Source: Bradyrhizobium sp. MOS003 (GTDB taxonomy: Bacteria > Pseudomonadota > Alphaproteobacteria > Rhizobiales > Xanthobacteraceae). Taken from it: a DNA stretch of 64,000 bases. Position numbers and translations under genes: made by a program. The stretch spans positions 310,001 through 374,000 of the forward strand of contig NZ_PYFW01000003.1 in NCBI RefSeq assembly GCF_003020125.1, written 5' to 3'. Below, piece by piece: positions 1 through 9,618 of the stretch (the first letter of the stretch is position 1; each line of letters starts with the position of its first letter). The notes under the pieces are model-generated. The model was not told the DNA's origin, made no database searches, and saw only the letters and a list, made by a program, of their open reading frames with translations.

Positions 1-384
1 GACGGCCTGCGTCACGTAGAACGTGCCGTGCATGACGATGTTGGCGACCGCATCGAAGCCGCGCGGCGACAGCTCCTCGGTGCGCGAGATGAAATTGCCG
101 GCGGCGTTGTTGATGAGGTCGGTGAGGCCGCCGTCGCGGAAGATGGTCTCGACCATCTCCTCGACCGCGAGCGCGTTGCGGATGTCGACGCCGTGGCTGG
201 TGACGCGGCCGCCGTACTCGGCCATCAGCTCGGTCGCGGTCTCGTCGCAGACGATCTTGCGACGGCCGCAGATATGCACTTCGGCGCCGAGCTGGAGGAA
301 GCGCGCCGCCATCGACTTGCCGAGACCCGTGCCGCCGCCGGTTACGAGAATGCGCCGCCCGGCCAGAAGATTTTCCTTGAACAT
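1..384 (-). CDS. SDR-family oxidoreductase, 2,4-dienoyl-CoA reductase-like (3' part outside window)
   Basis: The reading frame starts at the ATG whose complement is 382-384 and runs off the left edge, leaving about 128 N-terminal residues. The start reads MFKENLLAGRRILVTGGGTGLGKSM..., with the Rossmann dinucleotide motif TGGGTGLG near residue 15 and the NNAAGN motif near residue 90, both typical of classical short-chain dehydrogenases. The NNAAGNF variant and the acyl-CoA genes next door favour a peroxisomal-type 2,4-dienoyl-CoA reductase or 3-hydroxyacyl-CoA dehydrogenase role in beta-oxidation. The catalytic YxxxK lies outside the window, so the exact reaction cannot be checked. It diverges from the enoyl-CoA hydratase gene at 491, and the two may share the roughly 105-bp intergenic region. 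Confidence 0.85.
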   Translation of the reverse strand, partial: MFKENLLAGRRILVTGGGTGLGKSMAARFLQLGAEVHICGRRKIVCDETATELMAEYGGRVTSHGVDIRNALAVEEMVETIFRDGGLTDLINNAAGNFISRTEELSPRGFDAVANIVMHGTFYVTQAV

Positions 385-490
385 GGCTGTTTCTCCCGTA
401 CGGATTGTCAGTTAATTGGTCGATTGACTAAAACCGGCTGACGGCGTCCTGTAAAGCCGCAAACCGACACGAACAGGGGAGAATTCGTCC

Positions 491-1300
491 ATGGAAGATC
501 GCGTCTCGATCTCGATCTCGGAAGGCGTGGCTGACGTGCGCCTGGTGCGCGCCGACAAGATGAATGCGCTCGATCAGGCGATGTTCGAGGCCCTTGTCGC
601 GGCTACCGAGCGGCTTTCGAAGGACAAGAGCGTGCGCGTTGTCGTGCTTTCCGGCGAAGGGCGCGCGTTCTGTGCCGGCCTCGACATGGGACGTTTTGCC
701 GCCATGAAGGAAAAGGGCGGCAACGGAATTCCGGGTGGCGAAAATCGCGATCTCACCAAGCGGACCCACGGTCAGGCGAACTTCCCGCAACAGGCGGTGT
801 GGGGCTGGCGCCAGCTTCCGGTTCCGGTGATCGCCGCGATCCAGGGCGTTGCGTTCGGCGGCGGCTTCCAGCTCGCACTCGGTGCTGACATGCGCTTCCT
901 CACCCCCGATGCGCGGATGTCGATCATGGAAATCAAGTGGGGCCTCGTGCCCGACATGGCGGGCACGCCGATCCTGGCTTCGCTGGTGCGCGACGACATC
1001 CTGCGCGATCTCACCTACACCGGACGCATCTTCTCCGCGCAGGAGGCGATGTCTTACGGCCTCGCCACGCGCATCTGCGACGATCCGCGCGCGACCGCGC
1101 TCGAGGTCGCGCGCGAGATCGCGGGGAAAAGCCCCGATGCGATCCGCGCCGCCAAGCGTCTGCTGAACAATCTTTCGGTCGATCCGGGTCCAGCCTTGTT
1201 CGCGGAATCGGTCGAGCAGCAGAAGCTGATAGGCAGCGCCAACCAGACCGAAGCGGTGCGCTCGAACCTGGAGAAGCGCGCGGCGAAGTACGCGGATTAG
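491..1300 (+). CDS. Enoyl-CoA hydratase/isomerase family protein
   Basis: A 269-residue crotonase-fold protein, normal length for the family. The oxyanion-hole region is clear (FCAGLDMGRF near residue 60, and AIQGVAFGGGFQLALGADMRF near 115-135). It is followed by the WGLVPDMAGTP stretch, where one of the catalytic Glu positions of classical crotonase appears to be Asp. That substitution occurs in other crotonase subfamilies, so water addition to 2-enoyl-CoA is likely but not certain. A purine-rich AGGGGAGAA precedes the ATG. Neighbours are an SDR (divergent), an acyl-CoA ligase and a second crotonase, which together look like a fatty-acid or aromatic-side-chain acyl-CoA degradation set. The exact substrate cannot be read from the sequence. 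Confidence 0.9.
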   Translation: MEDRVSISISEGVADVRLVRADKMNALDQAMFEALVAATERLSKDKSVRVVVLSGEGRAFCAGLDMGRFAAMKEKGGNGIPGGENRDLTKRTHGQANFPQQAVWGWRQLPVPVIAAIQGVAFGGGFQLALGADMRFLTPDARMSIMEIKWGLVPDMAGTPILASLVRDDILRDLTYTGRIFSAQEAMSYGLATRICDDPRATALEVAREIAGKSPDAIRAAKRLLNNLSVDPGPALFAESVEQQKLIGSANQTEAVRSNLEKRAAKYAD

Positions 1301-1308
1301 TAACTCCC

Positions 1309-1407
1309 CGTCATTCCGGGGCGATGCGTAGCATCGAGCCCGGAATCTATACCCCCGGCTCGTGGTTATGGATTCTCGGATGCGCAATTGCAGATCCCGG
1401 AATGACG
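1309..1407. repeat. Palindromic intergenic repeat, CATTCCGGG family (copy 1)
   Basis: The outer arms CGTCATTCCGGG (1309-1320) and CCCGGAATGACG (1396-1407) are perfect 12-bp inverted repeats, with internal shorter inverted segments such as GCGATGCGTAGCATCG. A related copy lies at 20908-21010. It fills the gap between the hydratase and the acyl-CoA ligase and could fold into an mRNA hairpin. Confidence 0.8.
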
Positions 1408-1458
1408 AGTGAGATTGTGGCGATAGTGTTCAACCCGACGAAAGATCGGACAACAACA

Positions 1459-3003
1459 ATGAGCGAAACGTCCCATTTCCTCGGCATCGTCTCCGGCGAG
1501 CGTCGCCGCTCCCACACCGAGGTCGCAACCCGCGCCGACCGTATCGCCTCGGGCCTCGCCAGGATCGGCGTCCGCCAGGGCGATTGCGTCTGCATGCTGA
1601 TGCGCAACGACATCGCCTTCCTGGAGGCCGCCTATGCCGCGATGCGGCTCGGAGCCTATGGCGTGCCAATCAACTGGCACTTCAAGCCGGAGGAGATCAA
1701 TTACATCCTTGGAGATACCGGCACGTCGGTGCTGATCGGACATGCCGACATGCTGCACGCCCTGCGCGACGCGATTCCGGCAGGCGTCACCGTGCTCAGC
1801 GTGCCGACACCGCCGGAGATCCTGTCCAACTACAGGATCGATCCCGATCATCTGAAGACGCCGGACTTCGCCGTCGATTTCGAATCCTGGCTGGCACAAT
1901 TCCAGCCCTATGACGGCCCGGTCGTGCCGCAGCCGATGAACATGATCTACACCTCGGGCACTACGGGCCATCCCAAGGGCGTGCGTCGCAACGCGCCGAC
2001 GCCGGAGCAGCAGGCGGCCGGCGAGCGCATGCGTGCGATGATCTATGGCCTCAAGCCCGGCGCCCGTGCGATCCTGCCGGGCCCGCTGTATCATTCCGCG
2101 CCGAACTCGTTCGGTATTCGCGCCGGCAAGCTCGGCGGCGCGCTGGTGCTGATGCCGCGCTTCGAAGCCGAAGAATTCCTGGGGCTGATCGAGAGCTACA
2201 AGATCGACACCATCTTCATGGTGCCGACCATGTTCATCCGCCTGATGAAGCTGCCGGAGGCGGTGCGCAAGAAGTACGATGTCTCCTCGCTGCGCCACGT
2301 CATCCACGCCGCAGCGCCGTGCCCGGCCGACGTCAAGCGCGCCATGATCGAATGGTGGGGGCCGGTGATCTACGAATTCTACGGTTCGACCGAATCCAGC
2401 GCGGTGACGTTCGCCACCTCGGAGGATGCGCTGAAGAAGCCCGGCACCGTCGGCAAGATTTCGCCCGGTGCGGAGCTGCGCTTCCTCGGCGATGACGGCC
2501 GTGTGCTGCCGGCCGGCGAGATCGGCGAGATCTATTCCCGCATGGCCGGAATGGCCGACTTCACCTACCACAACAAGCCGGAGAAGCGCGCCGAGATCGA
2601 CCGCGACGGTTTCATCACCTCGGGCGATGTCGGCTACATCGACGAGGACGGCTACGTCTTCATCTGCGACCGCAAGCGCGACATGGTGATATCGGGCGGC
2701 GTCAATATCTACCCGGCCGAAATCGAGTCCGTCCTGCATGCCGTACCGGGCGTGCACGATTGCGCGGTGTTCGGCATCCCCGATGCCGAGTTCGGCGAGG
2801 CGCTGATGGCCGTGGTGGAGCCGCAGGCCGGCGTCAGGCTCGACGCCGCCGAGGTTCGTGCGAGATTGAAGACGTCGCTCGCCGATTACAAAGTTCCAAA
2901 ACACATCGAGATCCGCAGCGGCCTGCCGCGCGAAGATTCCGGCAAGATCTTCAAGCGCCGCCTGCGCGATCCCTATTGGGAGCAGGCGGGGCGGAAGATC
3001 TGA
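1459..3003 (+). CDS. AMP-dependent acyl-CoA synthetase/ligase
   Basis: 514 residues from the ATG at 1459 (MSETSHFLG). This start was chosen because the longer open frame upstream only shadows the preceding gene and repeat. ANL-superfamily motifs are present in order: the phosphate loop YTSGTTGHPKGV near residue 160, YGSTESS near 310, SGDVGYIDEDGY near 392, the hinge RKRDMVISGGVNIYPAEIE near 405-423, and the catalytic lysine in REDSGKIFKR near the C-terminus. It should activate a carboxylic acid to its CoA thioester through an acyl-adenylate. It sits between two crotonase genes on the same strand, so its product probably enters the same beta-oxidation-like route. Fatty versus aromatic acid preference is not decidable from the sequence. 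Confidence 0.92.
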   Translation: MSETSHFLGIVSGERRRSHTEVATRADRIASGLARIGVRQGDCVCMLMRNDIAFLEAAYAAMRLGAYGVPINWHFKPEEINYILGDTGTSVLIGHADMLHALRDAIPAGVTVLSVPTPPEILSNYRIDPDHLKTPDFAVDFESWLAQFQPYDGPVVPQPMNMIYTSGTTGHPKGVRRNAPTPEQQAAGERMRAMIYGLKPGARAILPGPLYHSAPNSFGIRAGKLGGALVLMPRFEAEEFLGLIESYKIDTIFMVPTMFIRLMKLPEAVRKKYDVSSLRHVIHAAAPCPADVKRAMIEWWGPVIYEFYGSTESSAVTFATSEDALKKPGTVGKISPGAELRFLGDDGRVLPAGEIGEIYSRMAGMADFTYHNKPEKRAEIDRDGFITSGDVGYIDEDGYVFICDRKRDMVISGGVNIYPAEIESVLHAVPGVHDCAVFGIPDAEFGEALMAVVEPQAGVRLDAAEVRARLKTSLADYKVPKHIEIRSGLPREDSGKIFKRRLRDPYWEQAGRKI

Positions 3004-3011
3004 AGAAGTGC

Positions 3012-3089
3012 CGTAGGGTGGGCAAAAGCGCGTAGCGCTGTGCCCACGAGTTAGAAGTGGTGGGCACGCTTCGCTTTGCCCACCCTACG
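3012..3089. repeat. Palindromic intergenic repeat, GTAGGGTGGGC family (copy 1)
   Basis: The outer arms CGTAGGGTGGGCAAA (3012-3026) and TTTGCCCACCCTACG (3075-3089) are a perfect 15-bp inverted repeat. The inside also has GTGCCCACGA and TGGGCACG. Related copies are at 15689-15769 and 46165-46254. It lies between the ligase stop and the next crotonase. Confidence 0.85.
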
Positions 3090-3116
3090 AGACCAGGGGA
3101 CAAGGAGACATTTGTC

Positions 3117-3911
3117 ATGACCGACGCCGCCAACGAAGTCCTCTACACAGTCGCCGATCACATCGCGACCATCACGCTGAATGCGCCGGAGCGCATGAAC
3201 ACGATCTCCGGCCCGATGCTGAACGATCTGGCGCGGCTCCTGACCGAAGCCAACGAGGACAGGGACGTCCGCGTCGTGATCCTCACCGGCAAGGGGCGGG
3301 CGTTCTGCGCCGGCCTCGACCTGCGCAAGGAGCGCGACGGCAACGGCCTCAGCGCGGCGTCCTCGCCGACCACGATCAACCTCCGCAATACGCCGCCGAC
3401 GGTGTTGCAGGCGATGGACAAGCCGACCATTTGCGCCGTCAACGGCGGCGCGGCGGGCTACGGCATGGACACCGCGCTCGGCTGCGACATCCGCATCATG
3501 GCGGAATCGTCAAAGCTCGCCGCCGCCTTCGTCAAGCGCGGCGTGGTGCCGGAATCCGGCGGCACCTGGCTGCTGCCGCGCATGCTGGGCTGGGCCAAGG
3601 CCTCCGAACTGATCTTCACCGGCCGCACGCTGAGCGCCCGCGAGTGCCTGGAATGGGGCCTCGCCAACGAGGTCGTGCCGGATGCCGAGCTGATGCCACG
3701 CGCCACTGCGATCGCCCGGGAAATCGCCGCCAACGCGCCGCTTGCCGTGCAGGCCTCCAAGCGCATGATGCGGATGGGCCTCAACGAGAACTTCCACGAC
3801 CACGTCCACCACGTCTATCTCCAGCTCCTGCCGCTGTTCAAGACTCAGGACATGGCCGAGGGCATGAAGGCGTTCATGGAAAAGCGGGAGCCGAAATTCG
3901 AGGGGCGGTAA
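3117..3911 (+). CDS. Enoyl-CoA hydratase family protein
   Basis: 264 residues starting at the ATG at 3117, which follows AAGGAGA, a good ribosome binding site; the upstream extension of the frame runs through a repeat and was discarded. It is a crotonase fold with FCAGLDLRKERDG near residue 63, the second oxyanion strand NGGAAGYGMDTALGCDIR near 105-122, and VVPESGGTWLLPR, which retains the usual catalytic glutamate. It differs clearly from the crotonase at 491, so the two are not a recent tandem duplication. Together with the acyl-CoA ligase at 1459 and the SDR at 1-384 it forms an acyl-CoA catabolism cluster. The C-terminal FMEKREPKF is typical of bacterial enoyl-CoA hydratases. Confidence 0.9.
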   Translation: MTDAANEVLYTVADHIATITLNAPERMNTISGPMLNDLARLLTEANEDRDVRVVILTGKGRAFCAGLDLRKERDGNGLSAASSPTTINLRNTPPTVLQAMDKPTICAVNGGAAGYGMDTALGCDIRIMAESSKLAAAFVKRGVVPESGGTWLLPRMLGWAKASELIFTGRTLSARECLEWGLANEVVPDAELMPRATAIAREIAANAPLAVQASKRMMRMGLNENFHDHVHHVYLQLLPLFKTQDMAEGMKAFMEKREPKFEGR

Positions 3912-3915
3912 TCCT

Positions 3916-4028
3916 GTAGCCCGGGTGAGCACAGCGATACCCGGGACGGTGAGAGTTAGGTCCCGGATGTCGCGGAGCCTGTCATCGGACGGCGCTTCGC
4001 GCCGATCCGTTGGCTCATCCGGACTACC
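3916..4028. repeat. Intergenic repeat, GTAGCCCGGGTGAGC family
   Basis: The segment starts GTAGCCCGGGTGAGCACAGC, contains the inverted pair CCCGGGT / ACCCGGG, and ends CATCCGGACTACC. Such elements recur between genes in Bradyrhizobium-type genomes (recalled, not searched). It separates the crotonase from the YccF gene and contains no plausible gene. Confidence 0.6.
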
Positions 4029-4094
4029 CGGCCGTCTTAGCAGAGACAGATTTCGTGCCTATATGAACGGGATCATCCACCTCCGGATCATCCC

Positions 4095-4499
4095 ATGTCT
4101 CCCGTTTCCATGCTCCTCAACATCCTCTGGATCCTCTTCGGCGGCGCCTGGATGGCGTTCGGCTGGGTGATCGCCGCGGTCATCATGGCCATCACCATCG
4201 TCGGCCTGCCGTGGGCGCGGGCGGCGTTCAACATCGCCGTCTACACGCTGCTGCCGTTCGGCTCGCGTGCGGTCAACCGCTACGACGTCACGGGTATCGA
4301 GGATATCGGCACCGGCGCGCTCGGGGTGATCGGCAACATCATCTGGTTCGTGCTCGCCGGCTGGTGGCTGGCGCTCGGGCACCTATTGACCGCGCTGGCA
4401 CTCGCAATCACCATCATCGGCATTCCCTTCGCCTGGGCCCATCTGAAGCTCGCGGGCATCGCGCTTTGGCCGATCGGCAAGGTGATCGTGCCGGCGTAG
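4095..4499 (+). CDS. yccF: YccF-domain inner-membrane protein
   Basis: 134 residues with the twofold internal repeat typical of YccF (DUF307). The two halves both contain an NILWxxxGGxWxAxG-like helix (NILWILFGGAWMAFGWVI and NIIWFVLAGWWLALGHLL), each followed by ITIVGLPWARAAFN or ITIIGIPFAWAHLK. At least four hydrophobic helices are evident, so it is an integral membrane protein. The family has no firmly assigned biochemical role. It stands alone between repeats, upstream of the rhomboid gene on the same strand, with a gap of about 140 bp. Confidence 0.9.
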   Translation: MSPVSMLLNILWILFGGAWMAFGWVIAAVIMAITIVGLPWARAAFNIAVYTLLPFGSRAVNRYDVTGIEDIGTGALGVIGNIIWFVLAGWWLALGHLLTALALAITIIGIPFAWAHLKLAGIALWPIGKVIVPA

Positions 4500-4637
4500 G
4501 ATGAAGCCGGAGTAGCGGAAGCTTGCCGTACGAAACAAGCCTTTCGATGCGGCCGGAGCCAGCGCACGTGCTGGAGTAGCAATTTACGATCGGCTCGGGT
4601 AGGTTGCGGTTCCTGTCCCCGCCGCTTGCGATCTGCC

Positions 4638-5723
4638 ATGCCTGCCAATCGTGCCAGTTTCTTCGAAGTGCCCCATGCCGCCATCTACACGCTGATGACG
4701 GTGACCGTCCTTGCGTCCGGATTCTGTTTCATCCAGGCTGGCGGCCCGTCGGCGTCGGCGGAATTGCTCTATCGCTATGGCGGCATGTACGCGAGCGCTA
4801 TCGCCCGGCACGAATACTGGCGCCTGCTCGCCTATGGCTTCCTGCACGTCAATTTCGTCCACCTCACCATGAACATGTTGTGCCTGGTGCTGTGGGGCGC
4901 ACATCTGGAGCGGCGGATCGGGCCGTCCTATTTTCTCATCGTCTATCTCTGCGCGATGGTGTTCGGCGCCATCATCGGCAACGGCATCCATGCCACGCCT
5001 TATCTCACGGTCGGCGCATCCGGCGCGACGTCCGGCATCCTCGGCGCGTTGCTGTGCCTGTGGATCCTCGGCAAGCTCGAGGTCGGTTTCGACTTCTTCG
5101 CGATCAATATCGGGTTGAACATCGCATTTGCATTCGGGAATTCCCGCATCGACTGGGGCGTCCATCTCGGCGGTTTTGCGGCCGGGCTGATCGCCTGCGC
5201 CGTGCTGGACCTGATCGAGAAAGCGAGTCCTTACGTACTTCGCTGCAAGTTTCCGGAAGCGGTGAAGGTCGATCTCACGCTACTCGCTTGTTCGGCCGCG
5301 CTATGGACCTGGAGCGGCCAGGCCCAGGCCTTTGCGCCCCGCTTTTCCGGGTGGAGCTTGATCCTCGTCGTCGTGGTCGCATGTTGTGCCATCGTGAAGA
5401 TCGTCGATCTCGCATTGTCGATGAAAAAGGGCCTGGCGATCGTCGTGATGGTGCTGGCCGCAGCAAACGCTGCCGCGGTGATGCTCGGCGGTTGGGCGCT
5501 GGGGTCGTCTTGCAGCCCGCGCTGGCCGACGGGAATCGTCCCACTTGATAATTTTCTCGCCATGTTCTGTCCCAACGCCGTCCTCATCTCGGGTCTCGCG
5601 GCGGTCGGGGCCGCTGCGGTCACGCTTTGGCTCTGTTCGAAGGAGATATCGCGGGGGATCGAGGACGTGGGATTTGTCGGCACCTCGTTGCTTACCGAAC
5701 GCAACAGGCGTCATGGACTCTGA
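4638..5723 (+). CDS. Rhomboid-family intramembrane serine protease
   Basis: 361 residues from the ATG at 4638; a TTG four codons earlier is possible but less likely. The rhomboid signatures are complete: HLTMN (His75, Asn79) on the second helix, the nucleophile in GASG (Ser128) and the catalytic His176 in WGVHLGG. Transmembrane helices occupy most of residues 15-200. The remaining C-terminal part (about 210-345) adds further hydrophobic segments around TLLACSAALWTWS, LILVVVVACCAIVKIV, VMVLAAANAAAVMLGGWA and VLISGLAAVGAAAVTLW, longer than the minimal six-helix core. Substrate unknown. The protein is predicted to cut single-pass membrane proteins in the bilayer. Confidence 0.9.
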   Translation: MPANRASFFEVPHAAIYTLMTVTVLASGFCFIQAGGPSASAELLYRYGGMYASAIARHEYWRLLAYGFLHVNFVHLTMNMLCLVLWGAHLERRIGPSYFLIVYLCAMVFGAIIGNGIHATPYLTVGASGATSGILGALLCLWILGKLEVGFDFFAINIGLNIAFAFGNSRIDWGVHLGGFAAGLIACAVLDLIEKASPYVLRCKFPEAVKVDLTLLACSAALWTWSGQAQAFAPRFSGWSLILVVVVACCAIVKIVDLALSMKKGLAIVVMVLAAANAAAVMLGGWALGSSCSPRWPTGIVPLDNFLAMFCPNAVLISGLAAVGAAAVTLWLCSKEISRGIEDVGFVGTSLLTERNRRHGL

Positions 5724-5730
5724 CCGGCTC

Positions 5731-5815
5731 GTAGGATGGGTAGAGCGCGAGCGAAACCCATCAACCCGTCCGTCGAAGACGAGCATGATGGGTCGCAAAG
5801 GCTCGACCCATCATG
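5731..5815. repeat. Intergenic repeat with 12-bp hairpin (GTAGGATGGGTAGAGC family)
   Basis: The element begins GTAGGATGGGTAGAGCG eight bases after the rhomboid stop. It contains CATGATGGGTCG (5784-5795) and its exact complement CGACCCATCATG (5804-5815) around an 8-nt loop, and a weaker GATGGGT / ACCCATC pair upstream. It is a dispersed-repeat type and could serve as the end of the rhomboid transcript. Confidence 0.75.
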
Positions 5816-6749
5816 CGCGCTGTCGGTCCGCTCTCAACCACTTGCGCTATCGACGGCCAAAACACACCGCATTCAGGTCAAGGGACGTCGCTGCAAAATA
5901 TTCTGATTGACCGAAATTATTGTTTCGGCTAAACCGCATTCCATCCCGGCCCGTCAAGGGGCGTTTCGCGATCGTCACGATACGCAGGCCGGGATGCGAT
6001 GGACGCGGCAGCGCCGGCGCGTGAGGTGATGGCAGGGCGGGCGACCCCCCGTGAGCCATCGCGATCCGCGGCACGACACGGCGCGGTTACAGCGTTTCGT
6101 TTCGGCGTCGGGGGCGAGCACGCGCGAGCTTCCGACTGTCCGGGGCGGGACGTCCGCGGACGGCAAAAGCGTGTGGTCCCGACGCCCGCAGGCTGGCGTC
6201 AAGGCTTGCGGTGGTGTGAGTTGCCCGACCGGGCGCGCGCATCAGTGATCCGCAAGGCGACGGGGGCAATAGTGCACCGCTCCCCGGGGAGAGCGCGCCA
6301 TAAGCCGTAACACCATCGCGCAGGGAAGGCCGGGCGACCGGCAACACCTGTGGTCAACCCCGCGTGCGTCTTTCGCGTGCGGACCCTGGGTTCCAGCCGG
6401 CGCCCGGCCTTCCCTGCGCCCTTGTTCTCGACGAGGGCGAAACGGACATCAAAGCTCGGGCGGAATATGCCGCGAGATCGCGAAGGCGTGTTTGTAGAAA
6501 TTGAGAGTGTCCCGTGCCCCCGACGCAGCGCCGCGCTCCTTAGCGATGCGCTGCAGAGCCCAGATTGAGGCAGGGAAGTCGTGGCTCTTGGGTCCGGCTC
6601 TGCGCAGCAGCGTTGCACGCTGCGGCGTCCGGGACACGAGCAGGACCGGCACTGTGCGACGCCACCAAGTTCATCTTGCACTGCGGCAGAAAAATATCGC
6701 ACACTCGCCCAGCCGGGCATCCAAGCGAGCTCGAACCAGGGAGCGAGCC
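5816..6749. other. About 0.9 kb without a credible gene; dispersed-repeat-like sequence
   Basis: Open frames occur on both strands, but they are rich in Arg/Pro/Ala, overlap each other, and lack ribosome binding sites or recognisable domains. The sequence from about 5990 to 6550 resembles repeat-like DNA found near many Bradyrhizobium genes (recollection, not searched). It contains the long hairpin at 6318-6419. The last about 60 bp must hold the ppc leader; GGGAG at 6739-6743 precedes its ATG. No tRNA or riboswitch was seen. Confidence 0.5.
6318..6419. repeat. Long-arm inverted repeat (19-bp perfect arms)
   Basis: The arms GCGCAGGGAAGGCCGGGCG (6318-6336) and its exact complement (6401-6419) enclose 64 bases. 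After a single bulged A the pairing continues with CCGGC (6338-6342) against GCCGG (6396-6400). The loop holds GCGTGCGTCTTTCGCGTGCG. Any transcript would fold strongly. No transposase is nearby. Confidence 0.8.
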
Positions 6750-9542
6750 ATGTCCCTCCAGACCGTACCAGCCGACAGCACCGAACCGCGCGCCAACCGT
6801 CCCGAGGATGTCCAGGCGCTGGAGGCCGACGTCCGGCTGCGGGACGACATCCGCCTGCTCGGACGCATCCTCGGCGACACCGTACGCGACCAGGAGGGCG
6901 CCGATGTGTTCGACCTGGTCGAGCGCATCCGCCAGACCTCGATCAGGTTCCACCGCGACGAGGACCGGCTCGCCCGCCGCGAGCTCGAACAGATCCTCGA
7001 CAGCATGTCGACCTCCGAGACGGTGCGGATCGTCCGCGCCTTCAGCTATTTCTCCCACCTTGCCAACATCGCCGAGGACCAGAACAACATCCGCCAGATG
7101 CGGGCACGCAGCGCCGGCAAAAGCACCGGCGTGCTGGCCGAGACGCTGGCCCATGCCAAGGCGGCGGGCATCGGTCCCGATCAGCTCCGCAGCTTCTTCA
7201 AGTCAGCGCTGGTCAGCCCGGTCCTGACCGCGCACCCGACCGAAGTCCGCCGCAAGAGCACCATGGACCGCGAGATGGAGGTCGCAGGCCTGCTCGACCG
7301 CCGCGAGCGCGTGGCGCTGACCGCGGAGGAGATAGACGCCAGCGACGAGCAGCTGCGCCGCGAGGTGCTGACGCTGTGGCAGACCAATCTCTTGCGCCGG
7401 ACCAAGCTCACCGTGCTCGACGAGGTCGCCAACGGCCTGTCGTTTTACGATTACACCTTCCTTCGCGAGGTGCCGCGGCTGGTCGACGCGTTGGAGGACC
7501 GGCTGGAGGAGGGCGGCGAGCAGGCCGCCTCCGAGCTCGCCTCGTTCCTGCGCATGGGCAGCTGGATCGGCGGCGACCGCGACGGCAATCCCTTCGTCAC
7601 CGCCGACGTGATGCGCGGCACGCTGCGGCTGCAGTCGAGCCGGGTGATGCAGTTCTATCTGGAAGAGCTGCATGTGCTCGGTTCGGAGCTGTCGATCGCG
7701 GCCCATCTTGCCGATGTCTCCGAGGAGCTGCGCAATCTCGCGGAGCGCTCGCCGGACACCTCGCCGCACCGGAGCGGCGAGCCTTATCGTCTCGCGGTCT
7801 CCGGCATCTACGCGCGCCTGACGGCGACGGCCGAAATGCTTCAGGTCGAGATCACGCGCCGGCCGGTCGGCAAGGGCGCGCCATATGCGAGCGTGAAGGA
7901 GCTTCAGGCCGATCTCGACGTGCTGCACCGTTCGCTGATCTCCAACAACGCCCGCGTCATCGCGCGCGGCCGGCTGCGTCTGCTGCGCCGCGCGGTGGAC
8001 TGCTTCGGCTTCCATCTGGCGCGGCTCGACATCCGCCAGAATTCGGCGGTGCACGAGCGCACCATCGCCGAACTGATGGACGCCGCCAATCCCGGCATGT
8101 CCTATCTCGCGCTCGGCGAGGACGCCCGCATCTCGCTGCTGACGAACGAGCTTCGCTCAACGCGCGCGCTGGTCTCGCCCTTCGTCAAATACAGCGACGA
8201 GACCATGGGCGAGCTCAACGTCTTCCACGCCGCCGCCGAAGCTCATGCGAAGTTCGGCTCGGACGCCATTCCCCAGTGCATCATCTCGATGTGCAAGGGC
8301 ATGTCCGACATGCTCGAGGTCGCGGTGCTCCTGAAGGAGGTCGGCCTCGTTCATCCCTCCGGCCGCAGCGCGATCAACATCGTGCCGCTGTTCGAGACGA
8401 TCGAGGATCTGCAGGCCTCTAGCGCCATCATGGATCGCATGCTGTCGCTGCACGATTACCGCCGCCTGGTCGACAGCCGCGGCAGCGTGCAGGAGGTCAT
8501 GCTCGGCTATTCCGACAGCAACAAGGACGGCGGCTTCGTCACCTCGGGCTGGGAGCTCTACAAAGCCGAGATCGGCCTCGTCGAGGTGTTCGAGCGGCAT
8601 CACGTGCGCCTGCGCCTGTTCCACGGCCGCGGCGGCTCGGTCGGCCGCGGCGGCGGTCCGAGCTATGACGCCATCATCGCCCAGCCCGGCGGCGCCGTGA
8701 ACGGCCAGATCCGCATCACCGAGCAGGGCGAGATCATCTCGTCGAAATATTCCAACGCAGAAGTCGGTCGCAACAATCTGGAGATCCTCGCGGCCGCGAC
8801 GCTGGAGGCGAGCCTCTTGCATCCGCGCCAGAGCGCGCCGCGCCGCGAATATCTGACGACGATGGACGAGCTGTCGAACCTCGCCTTCAAGGCCTATCGC
8901 GGCCTCGTCTACGAGACCGACGGCTTCGTCGATTATTTCTGGTCCTCGACCGTCATCAACGAGATCGCGACGCTGAACATCGGCAGCCGCCCGGCCTCGC
9001 GCAAGAAGACCCGCGCGATCGAGGATCTGCGCGCCATCCCCTGGGTGTTCTCCTGGGCGCAATGCCGCCTGATGCTGCCGGGCTGGTACGGCTTTGGCAG
9101 CGCGGTCGAGCAGTGGATCGCGGAGCATCCCGACAAGGGCATGCCGTTCCTCAAAGAGCTCTACAAGGAATGGCCGTTCTTCCGCATGCTGCTCTCGAAC
9201 ATGGACATGGTGCTGGCCAAAAGCTCGATCGCGATTGCGTCACGCTATGCCGAACTGGTGCCGGACGAGGCCTTGCGCGAGAAGATTTTCGGCCGCATCC
9301 GCCGCGAATGGCATTCCTGCATCGAGACGCTGCTCGACATCATGGGGCAGGACCGGCTGCTGCAGGGCAATCCGCTGCTGGAGCGCTCGGTGCGCCATCG
9401 CTTCCCCTATCTCGATCCGCTCAACCACGTGCAGGTCGAGCTGTTGAAGGAGCACCGCGCGCAGAACCCGGACGAGCAGGTGCTGCGCGGGATTCAGCTG
9501 ACGATCAACGGAATCTCGGCGGGCTTGCGGAATACGGGGTAG
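6750..9542 (+). CDS. ppc: Phosphoenolpyruvate carboxylase
   Basis: 930 residues from the ATG at 6750, preceded by CAGGGAGCGAG. This is the usual length for bacterial PEPC, which carboxylates phosphoenolpyruvate to oxaloacetate to replenish the TCA cycle. The catalytic histidine lies in [13 protein letters not shown] (His162). The glycine loop [15 protein letters not shown] is near residues 622-636. The C-terminus ends RNTG, as in the family, where the terminal Gly is essential. No N-terminal phosphorylation motif of the plant type is seen. The gene is monocistronic: a repeat-rich gap lies upstream and a converging gene lies downstream behind a hairpin. Confidence 0.97.
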   Translation: MSLQTVPADSTEPRANRPEDVQALEADVRLRDDIRLLGRILGDTVRDQEGADVFDLVERIRQTSIRFHRDEDRLARRELEQILDSMSTSETVRIVRAFSYFSHLANIAEDQNNIRQMRARSAGKSTGVLAETLAHAKAAGIGPDQLRSFFKSALVSPVLTAHPTEVRRKSTMDREMEVAGLLDRRERVALTAEEIDASDEQLRREVLTLWQTNLLRRTKLTVLDEVANGLSFYDYTFLREVPRLVDALEDRLEEGGEQAASELASFLRMGSWIGGDRDGNPFVTADVMRGTLRLQSSRVMQFYLEELHVLGSELSIAAHLADVSEELRNLAERSPDTSPHRSGEPYRLAVSGIYARLTATAEMLQVEITRRPVGKGAPYASVKELQADLDVLHRSLISNNARVIARGRLRLLRRAVDCFGFHLARLDIRQNSAVHERTIAELMDAANPGMSYLALGEDARISLLTNELRSTRALVSPFVKYSDETMGELNVFHAAAEAHAKFGSDAIPQCIISMCKGMSDMLEVAVLLKEVGLVHPSGRSAINIVPLFETIEDLQASSAIMDRMLSLHDYRRLVDSRGSVQEVMLGYSDSNKDGGFVTSGWELYKAEIGLVEVFERHHVRLRLFHGRGGSVGRGGGPSYDAIIAQPGGAVNGQIRITEQGEIISSKYSNAEVGRNNLEILAAATLEASLLHPRQSAPRREYLTTMDELSNLAFKAYRGLVYETDGFVDYFWSSTVINEIATLNIGSRPASRKKTRAIEDLRAIPWVFSWAQCRLMLPGWYGFGSAVEQWIAEHPDKGMPFLKELYKEWPFFRMLLSNMDMVLAKSSIAIASRYAELVPDEALREKIFGRIRREWHSCIETLLDIMGQDRLLQGNPLLERSVRHRFPYLDPLNHVQVELLKEHRAQNPDEQVLRGIQLTINGISAGLRNTG

Positions 9543-9567
9543 GGCAACGCCGCGACCACGCCCTCAG

Positions 9568-9600
9568 TCGTCATGGCCGGGACAAGCCAGGCCATGACGA
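9568..9600. terminator. Hairpin between convergent ppc and the SMP-30-like gene
   Basis: TCGTCATGGCC (9568-9578) pairs perfectly with GGCCATGACGA (9590-9600) across an 11-nt loop. There is no T-run, so it is better described as a palindromic repeat that may also end or stabilise transcripts of the two convergent genes. Confidence 0.55.
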
Positions 9601-9618
9601 GGATGAGAGAGCACGCAC

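Noticed and set aside
5990..6550. Small open frames on both strands in the repeat-rich gap
   Set aside because: Overlapping Arg/Pro/Ala-rich frames without binding sites; sequence resembles repeat DNA.
6581..8422. A long plus-strand frame overlapping ppc in another frame
   Set aside because: Arg/Pro-rich shadow of the ppc gene without a start signal or domain.
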